Of a DNA stretch of 64,000 bases, positions 57,101-64,000 are shown piece by piece (the first letter of the stretch is position 1; each line of letters opens with the position of its first letter). The notes below the pieces were generated by a model, which was not told where the DNA came from, ran no database searches, and worked only from the letters and a program-made list of their open reading frames with translations. A program made the position numbers and the translations under genes. Origin of the DNA: Acanthamoeba sp. SK_2022b (taxonomy: Eukaryota; Discosea; Longamoebia; Acanthamoebidae); assembly GCA_027943245.1 (NCBI GenBank), contig JANDJZ010000133.1:1-64000 (forward strand), written 5' to 3'.

Positions 57101-58893
57101 AGTGTCGAGAATGATTGGTGGCGAGTGATGCGCGGAATGTGCGCCTTGCTCGCCTTCAGCCATCCCGTCAATTGCCTCTTCAGCGTAACAAGCGATTCAG
57201 TGCGCTCCCACCGCTTGCGTCGGTCGTGTTCTGGATCCTGCTCTTTGCCGGCTCCCGCCACGACCGGATCGGTCTCTGCGGGGCTTCCGTCGTAAAGCAC
57301 AAGGGCTTCGAGCACTCGTTCGAGCAGCGAGGCCACCTGAGTCACTGCTTGTCGATCGTTGCGTCGTACGTCCGCCGTAGTGCAGTTCGTCGGCGCCGTC
57401 TCCTGTGCCATTCGGTCAGGAGTGGCATCCTTGGTCGATGTAATGTCGATCTCAGGGAAGCTGGTGCTCAGTGGCTGCAGCTGGTCCTGCTCCCTCAGCG
57501 ATTGTGGTGATGGAACATCGGACGGGACGGCTTCCTCGAGAATTATTGTCATTGGATCAGCTGGCAGCTCCAGAGAGACACCCAGTGAGGCGACACTGGG
57601 GGTGCTGGACGACAGTTTAGCCGTGAAGAGCGTAACGTCAATGCCAGGACAGAGCACAGGCATCAAGCGTCCAGAGATGAACTCGAGAGAACGCGGTCGT
57701 GTGACGAAGTCGTGGATCACCGCGGCGCAGAGGGCCGACGACGCCATGAGCACGCACTCTCCTGCTCTGTTCGTGACATGGGCATCTGCTCCGCTCTGTA
57801 AAAGCGCTCACATAAACATTAACAGGTGAGATGCGAGTGGAGGTAATAATATCGTACGCACCAGAAGGAGAAAGAGCGTGGTGTGCCAGTGGTTGAGTCG
57901 CGCGGCCGCAAACAACGCTGTTTCTCCTGCTTCGTTCTTAGCGTCGATCTCAGCGCCGCTGTCCAACAGGCACCTGCACCAATGCCAACGAACGCACATC
58001 AGACATCTCAGGAATGGCGCTCTCGGCAGGGGACGCACTTGCAAAGTGCAACGCTGTTGGTCGTCGCCGCATAGTACAACGCGGTATTGCCTGTTCCTGC
58101 CTCTTGTTCGTTGATGTCGATGCCTATCTTCGTCAGCAATCTCACCTGTTTGTGTTTCTGTTAGTGTTGGACGTGGTTAGAGGTCCATCCATACCATCAG
58201 GACAGGGGTACGAACCATCGCAAGGTTTGCTTGCGAAGCAAAGGGGTACGGCCGGATGGCAGCCAGCAGAGCTGTCTGTCCTCGTCCATTCTTCATTCTC
58301 ACAAGAGTCTGCGTTTGCTCGCGAAGCCTGACCTCACTCACCGATGTGCCTCGTGAGCCCTTGGAGCGCGCTTGGTCGCTTCTCTGAAGAGTGGTGGTGG
58401 TGGAGCCACTCATCAGATTGGCCAAGGCCTCCAGGAATCGCTCGTTACTGGTGACCAGGGCCAAGTCGAGACACGACTGACCCTGCTCGTTGAGCTCGCA
58501 CAGATCGGCAGCACATATCGGAAGGATAAACTGCATCATCTCTACCGATGGATTGGGCCGCTTCTCTAAGAACTGCCACAATAAGCTCTTGCCGTTTTTC
58601 CTACCTGGCTTGTAGTCCATATCTGAATGAAATGAGTGCAACAGCCGTCAGCTCCTCATCAGGACAGAGTACGACGCATTCTAGTGCACTAGGCCTAGGA
58701 ACTATCTTACCTCGAACAACCTTGACAAAAGCTGAGACAAACTTGAGGTGACCCAAATGCGCAGAAGCACTTGATCGAGCACTCATGGCCAAGGCCCAAA
58801 GCGGACTCTTGTGGTCTGATAGCGCCAGGTAGTCTGCCAGCTCTCTTTCTCGTTCCAAATGGATGTTCTGATGGTGAAGATGAAGATGATTGC

Positions 58894-58957
<64 letters not shown>

Positions 58958-61900
58958 TGGGAGCACATGTCGCCAGTGAGCGTGATCGTGTGCGTGATGG
59001 AGACGGAAGAGGTCAGTGGCACAAATCAAGGTGCCAATTAACAGAAACATGAGGTGGGAGCAATGAATTGAGTTGGCAGATGCGATAGCGCGTGTACCTG
59101 AAGCAATGCAATGGCCATCCCCATCATATTGTCCGCCACGAGATAATAGATATGGGCCGGGCTCTCCTGACCATTGTATGTCAGCAGCGCTCCCTTTCTG
59201 TGACGACAGACCACTGATGTCAGTCAACAAACTACTGCTGGCAGAGAAGTGCGTGCACACATACGATCTGAGGAGTCGACCGACGAAGCTGAGCGCAGAT
59301 TCCTTCTTGGTCGGCAGTTTACCTACGTGCACTCAAAAAAGAATGAACAAGAGATCAGCACATGCCCAGAGGGGTGATGCATTTTTGTTCGTACGGGTTT
59401 TCTGGCGTGTGCCGTATGTGTCGAGGCTGGCACCGGCAGCAAGCAGGAGCTGTGCTGCCACCGCATCTTTACAGTGAAACAGGGCCGTTACACCGCTCTT
59501 GTCCTTGGCTTCGACGTCGGCGCCAAACCGCAGCAGGGTGACGATGATCGAATGATCACAACTGCTGTATGGACAAGTCACCCACGCGCATACCGTGTGA
59601 AGGCCTGGCTTGACGACGAACACTCGTGCTCATCTGAGTAGTATTGCTCACCTGTGTTTTACGGCCTGATGCAGGAGCGGAAGGCCAGACTCGGGATCGG
59701 GCTCGTTGATGTTGACATGCCCCAGCATCGGCAGTGAACGCAAGCCCGGCTCCCAATTACCAATGTCGTCGCTTGGAAGGAGGTGTCGCATCAACCTTTG
59801 CCGCAGGTCGACTGGAATGGCGAGATTCTGCATGTTCCCTCACTCGGCGTCAGCCTCGACGAGTCAAGAGGATAGTGGCTGGTATCATGATGTGCGCACC
59901 TTATTCTTGATGGCGATGAGCATGCGCCGAAACAGGCTTCCGCATTCGGTCTTTTTCACTGTCCTGGCCACTGCTTCAAGAGCTGTTTCCGCCTTGGCTA
60001 CGTTTGGCGCCAGCAGTAGCTCGGGCCGGTCTTTCATCACTCGCCAGGCCGAACTATAACAACAGCGCTTCTCCATGAGAAGGGAGAGCATGGATTTGCC
60101 GCGGTTCTTAACGAACTGATCACCGAGTGCGCCAAGGCACATCTCATGCGCGTCATTCCTGCTCGCCCACTCATCGTCCTCGACCTCTTCTACCATGGCC
60201 GTCATGGCGTCGTGCCCGTTGCCAGTGCAGGCAGCCGCCACAAGCTCAACAACTTGGCGCTGTTGCTCGCTAAGCATCGGTGCTGCTGTGGATGCCGATT
60301 GATCGAGCCGGCCATCAAGGTGCTCCTTCATGCCGCGAGTGATAGGTCTCCGGATGTTCCATTCCACCCGCTCTTCCCACCACTGCGCTCCATGGCCAGC
60401 TGGAGGGGCTTGGTCGATTCGCTGCCCATCGCTGTCGTCCGTATCGCCGAACATCGTGTCTCGAGTAGTGTCAAGCTTGCTGGTACGTAGAAAGCCAAGG
60501 TCTATCAACTGGTCCAGCATCCATGAGGCCCTGTAAATGACAGCGTAAACGTAAACAGAGTTGCCGGCGACGTCCTTCTGGCTAGGGTCGAGCCCTCGCT
60601 GCGCAATGGCCGCAACAAGTTTAGATGTGAGTGACAAAAGAGCTGAGCCAGTGGAGGGGGAAACTAACTTGGAGCAGACTCGAAAGGAGTCCAGTGCGTT
60701 CTGAACCCATCGCTAGCGCGTGCAACTCGTTTCGGCCATCTGATTCATGTGTGGGCACGCACCTCCGCTGGTGAGTATATCGTGCACGGTGGAGTCAGCA
60801 GACCTGATTGCGTACAGGGATCAATAATGGGTGCGGCAACCGGGGCGTCAGCAACCGTGGCAGCAGCATCGAGCATCGCCTTGATCACAGGTTTCGAGCA
60901 GCCGTGTCGATAGGCGAGAAAGATTGGCATCTCGCCCGTGTCGCTCGTTGGCTTCAACACATTGGCCCCGTGACTCAGCAGCATGGTCAACCATTCCTTG
61001 TCGTGCGACCAGTGGCGGAGGCTTCTATGAAAGGTATCATCAATATCGATGATGGGCTTACCGAACTTGTGCCGGTTGGCCAAGAGTAGTTCGGCGAACT
61101 CATCGGGCAGAGACCAATTGATGAGCGGGTTCTCGTCATCTGCAGCCTGACAGATCCGCGGCATGTAGTCCTGTGCAGCATCACACACATCTGATGCGTC
61201 AGAATACAGAAACGTACGGGTTGTTGGCGTGTGCTTGTAAACGAAAATGATGACACCTTGAGTTCGTCGTCGCACTCAAGTAGCAGCTGCAGCAGTTTCG
61301 AGTGCTTGGCTTTATACACAGCTCCGAAGACCAACTCGCAATGATGGCGTCCCCAGCGCGTATGCCGAAGCAACGCTTTTATGGTGTCCAGGGCTTTGTC
61401 GGTCAGCTTCGCCTTCTCAGTCTGTTTGATGGCCTTTACGAGTGGCAACTCTGCTGGTACGCAAGTACGCACACGCGATGAAAAAAAGCCAGTTCACAAG
61501 TCACACCAGCAGGGCTGTTATACCTGAGCCTGCTTCGTGCTGGTTGGGATCGGCACCGCGCGAGATCAACAATTCTATCAGCTCCTCACCCAACAACACC
61601 ACGGATGCCGTGCCGAGCGGAGTCAAATTCTGCAGGTCTTCACCTTGCCCTTTGCTGTTGACATTGGCACCTGTAAGGAAGAGCAGAGAGAGAGAGAGAG
61701 AGAAAGATGAAGTGAGCGACGTTTGGTGTTGTGCGCGTCGATAAGTCATATGGGCGCACCAGCATCCAACAAGAAGCGTACGGCTTTGATGTTGCCGGTC
61801 CGGCAAGCCTAGTGGGTGGTGAGTACACACTGACGAGGGTACCACAGCAGGCAGGCAGGCAGGCAGTGCTTACCCACACCAGAGGCGTAAGGCCTGGGCC

Positions 61901-62320
61901 AGGTAAGCCGATTCGCTTCTTTACCACCGGATGCTCCAGCAGCGCATGGGCACCAAACACACGCAACAGCAATTCCGCCATTGTTTCGTTGAACTCAGTC
62001 GCTGTTGAGTCGCACCCGCACAAAGCGTGAGACAGCGAGATACTCGTCCTGCACGTGTACTCTCACTCACCTGGCTCTGGCGTCCTGGCCGCGTATGGAA
62101 AGAGTCTGTCGTAGTACTCATGGCCAATGAGGTGGTGAAGCGGGCATAGGCCCAGGAAGCGCGAATCCAGTTTCGGGTTGGCTTTGATGTGCTCGAGCGC
62201 AGCCTGGTCGGTCGTGCCCGCCAACAACGCTTGCAACGCCTTCCGCGCCCTCTTCTTCAACTGGTGACTCTCGAATTTATCTAGGTAAGATTTGGTGGCT
62301 GTCTTCCCACTGAGTCGCAT
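54125..62320 (-). CDS. Ankyrin-repeat WGR-PARP (poly-ADP-ribose polymerase)
   Basis: More than 20 exons. The N-terminal half carries ankyrin-type repeats, e.g. 'GANVNSKGQGEDLQNLTPLG', 'LLSRGADPNQ'-like, 'GADVEAKDKSGVTALFHC', 'SGAEIDAKNEAGETALFAAA', 'GIDINEQEAGTGNTALYYAA'. Then follow a nuclear-type 'KRPRLSHIG', a WGR-like 'EERFRELTGHAWADR' (about 56250) and PARP regulatory helices ('ERVYDLLSLVYNK', 'VATLGQLTAEQLKNACNIL'). The catalytic exons join as 'YACLPNRMLLGHGTRMANVMGI' (His near 54885), 'GSTLGKGVYFSD' (Tyr), 'CLLLCETALGEAL', 'HHSLGLGKKVCDPST', and 'ASLPYNEFVLPNEDQVR' (Glu near 54190), so the His-Tyr-Glu triad of poly-ADP-ribosylation is complete. Stop at 54125. The architecture resembles nematode PME-5 more than vertebrate tankyrase (no SAM domain seen). 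The start at 62320 (MRLSGKT) is tentative. ATR lies upstream. Confidence 0.82.
54712..54735. repeat. (GA)n microsatellite in PARP intron
   Basis: Pure AG dinucleotides; on the coding strand a CT run near the 3' splice site, lengthening the polypyrimidine tract before the 'VYFSD' exon. Confidence 0.85.
58891..58956. repeat. (CG)n(TG)n microsatellite in ankyrin-PARP intron
   Basis: About eight CG units run directly into about 24 TG units. This is a strong Z-DNA-forming sequence. The intact CG run is notable given the CpG loss at 37.7-42.5 kb. Confidence 0.9.
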
Positions 62321-63145
62321 CTTGCGTTGCGAAGCTTGTGGGCAAAGCAAATACCGGTGCGGGCCACAATGTCATCTTTGATCTGATTTCGAGGAAGATT
62401 ATAATTTTAATTTTTATTCGGAGGTTAGGGGATAAAACCGCCAGCGGATAGGAATGTGAATTACGTTGCTTGGCCTAACAGTTAGTTGCTCTTTCCTCCA
62501 TGTTGGCTTGGCGACAACCATCTTGAGGAAGGCCACTGAGGTCTCATGTGGTTATGTTGCCTATGTATGCAATAAAATATTCACAGGTGACAAGCGCTGT
62601 CAGTAGTAGGTAGTAAGTAGTGATTTTGGAGGTATCTTCCTACTGAAAAAGCCACTGTGTGCTTATAAGCACCCAATCAGATTTTTTGTGGATATTAGAG
62701 TTTAGCTGTCATTTGAGTTCCCTTGTTTTATTGAGTTTTTTCTGGTTTTGATTAGTTAATATATAAGGAATTTTTTAGATTTACATGGATGTGGTCCACA
62801 TTTCCAAAATCTTTAAATTGCTAAAATTGATTTTGCTTAAACACAATGAAATTTTACCCCTTTAAAATCTGTTTTATTGCTCTTAAAGCCTTTACCCCTC
62901 CTTAATTAGAATCCTTGTGTATGATTAACCATAGTAAATTTTGCCTGGTGGCATGAATGCAAAAAAAAAAAAAAAAAAAAAAAACAATGGCCATTCTACC
63001 TGAAAACCTGACCTGCACATTGTCCAAAAAAACTGATGCACATTGGTTACAAAAGCTGGTATGAATAAGGGACTTCTTCATGTACACTTTTTTTTCTATG
63101 ACATAGAAAAAGAGGGCCGGTCTAATCAATTCAGTTTGCGGCTCC
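62321..63145. other. AT-rich intergenic region between ankyrin-PARP and ATR genes
   Basis: The lowest-GC stretch of the window, with no coding feature and almost no CG from about 62593 to 63115. A run of 24 A lies at 62961-62984, which could mark the end of an old retrotransposed sequence, but no matching body is recognised. Both flanking genes are on the minus strand, so it holds the ankyrin-PARP promoter and the ATR 3' flank. Confidence 0.5.
62961..62984 (+). repeat. Poly(A) tract
   Basis: Twenty-four consecutive A in the AT-rich spacer; on the minus strand a poly(T). Confidence 0.9.
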
Positions 63146-64000
63146 TTACATCCAGGGAGCCCACCCGATGTACATGCGGGAGAGGTTGTCCTGCGAGATG
63201 GCCTCGTTGATTTGAGTGTGGACCTGGCCCTCCACGGAGAGGGTCACGTAGGACTTCTCTTGTCCCTTGAGCCTTCGCTCGATGTCCGCCACCGTCTGCA
63301 CCGCGCTCTCGTTGTTGGTCTCGCCAGTCGCTGCCGTCTGTCAGAGCAGTCAGTGAGCCGAACCTCAGGCCAACGGAGAGGGAGGGGTGAGCGCTGTACG
63401 GTGGAGCGATGGCCCTTGGCGGTCCACTCGACAAGCGGATCGTAGATGAAGGTTTCGAGCACGCTCATCAGAGTGTCCTTGTTGTCGCGGAGCACGCGTA
63501 GTGTCAGCTCGCACACCGATCGATAGACCCCCTCGTGTTTGGTCAAGCCCAGCGCGTCGGTCATGTTGGGCGTCAGCCGGAACGGCACCTGTTGTCACCA
63601 ACACTCACTCATTCGTGGACTGCCCACCCCCTCACGCCATGCCCAGCGCGCACGCACCTTTTCAGGCTTCTCGAACGTGAGGCCGCGCCAGAAGAGGCAA
63701 TTGAAGTCGACGTGCACGCACTCGCCCGTGGTGGAGTCGAACAGAATGTTCTCGCCGTGTCGGTCGCCCAACCTATCAGAGATGGTGTGCGGTGTGTGTG
63801 TGAGAGAGAGAGAGTTTTTCAGTCTGGAACGAGCGATGGTGCGCGTGGGAGAGTGAGAGACGAACCCAACGAGGTAGCCCACCATGGACATGACGGCGAT
63901 GGCGCGAGCATAGGCCAGGCGCGCCTCGAACCAGGTCGTGGGGTCGGAGAAGGACTTGAGGAACCACTTGTGGAAGACCGGCGGATAGAATGGCAGCACG
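63146..64000 (-). CDS. ATR: ATR-type PIKK protein kinase, C-terminal part (5' beyond window)
   Basis: Exons encode the last part of a PI3K-related kinase: '[20 protein letters not shown]', '[11 protein letters not shown]', then after an intron '[27 protein letters not shown]' (catalytic Asp and Asn of DRHxxN; DFN as metal motif), '[14 protein letters not shown]', '[16 protein letters not shown]', and a FATC domain '[18 protein letters not shown]' ending 'MYIGWAPWM' at the stop (63146). The 'HVDFNCLF' wording and the FATC end fit ATR/Mec1 better than ATM, mTOR or DNA-PK. ATR is the replication-stress checkpoint kinase. The remaining several kilobases lie to the right of the window. Confidence 0.9.

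Overview
The window is eukaryotic nuclear DNA, most likely from Acanthamoeba (Amoebozoa). The genes are GC-rich and compact, split by many short GT-AG introns (donors often GTACG or GTGCG), and packed on both strands. A 5S rRNA-derived sequence at 40746-40864 fits the Acanthamoeba 5S sequence as I remember it. I could run no searches: domain calls come from reading spliced translations, exon joins were placed by hand, and start codons are best guesses. LAYOUT. 1-5608 (+) is a two-RRM nuclear protein with a very long charged tail, 5' end outside the window. 5754-12164 (+) is one gene joining about eleven exon-encoded 'LPEAALLxxLQxQGLLD' repeats, four SAP domains and a C-terminal tyrosine-phosphatase-like fold without a catalytic cysteine. 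12528-13106 (+) is a frameshifted unknown. 13330-13894 (-) is an ABA4-like membrane protein and 14354-16538 (-) a TAPT1-like membrane protein. 16903-17269 (+) is a small membrane protein. 17347-18672 (-) is an FAD monooxygenase, divergent from 18876-20891 (+), a PH domain fused to a DCN1-type cullin-neddylation domain. 21011-23009 (+) is a JmjC protein of the JMJD5/KDM8 type. CENTRE. 23118-33107 (-) is a gene of about 10 kb for a vault-PARP (PARP4-like) protein: BRCT, WGR-like region, PARP regulatory and catalytic domains, VIT, vWA, a degenerate 14-3-3-like domain, a low-complexity linker with DPF motifs and a WH2-like motif, an almost canonical ubiquitin domain, and a PARP4-type vault-binding C terminus. 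33526-37206 (+) is a Rho GEF (DH-PH) with a coiled-coil, charged tail. REPEAT ISLAND. About 37.7-42.5 kb is strikingly poor in CpG. It holds a decayed MULE-like transposon interrupted by a piggyBac-like remnant, a 5S rRNA pseudogene in which CpG sites appear converted to TpG/CpA, and the 3' part of a flavin monooxygenase gene. RIGHT PART. An acylphosphatase-like gene (-), a tyrosine-kinase-like kinase (+), a GT31-type glycosyltransferase (+), an FBXO9-like F-box protein (-), a protein arginine methyltransferase (-) divergent from a Tim44/MRPL45-like mitochondrial protein (+), a decayed partial duplicate, a large ankyrin-WGR-PARP gene (54125-62320, -), and the 3' end of an ATR-type PIKK kinase (63146 to beyond 64000, -). 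HOW THE GENES RELATE. These are independent eukaryotic transcription units, not operons. A theme recurs: two multidomain PARPs, ATR, a neddylation factor, an F-box protein, a PRMT and a JmjC oxygenase, i.e. DNA-damage and protein-modification regulation. Whether this clustering means anything is unknown.
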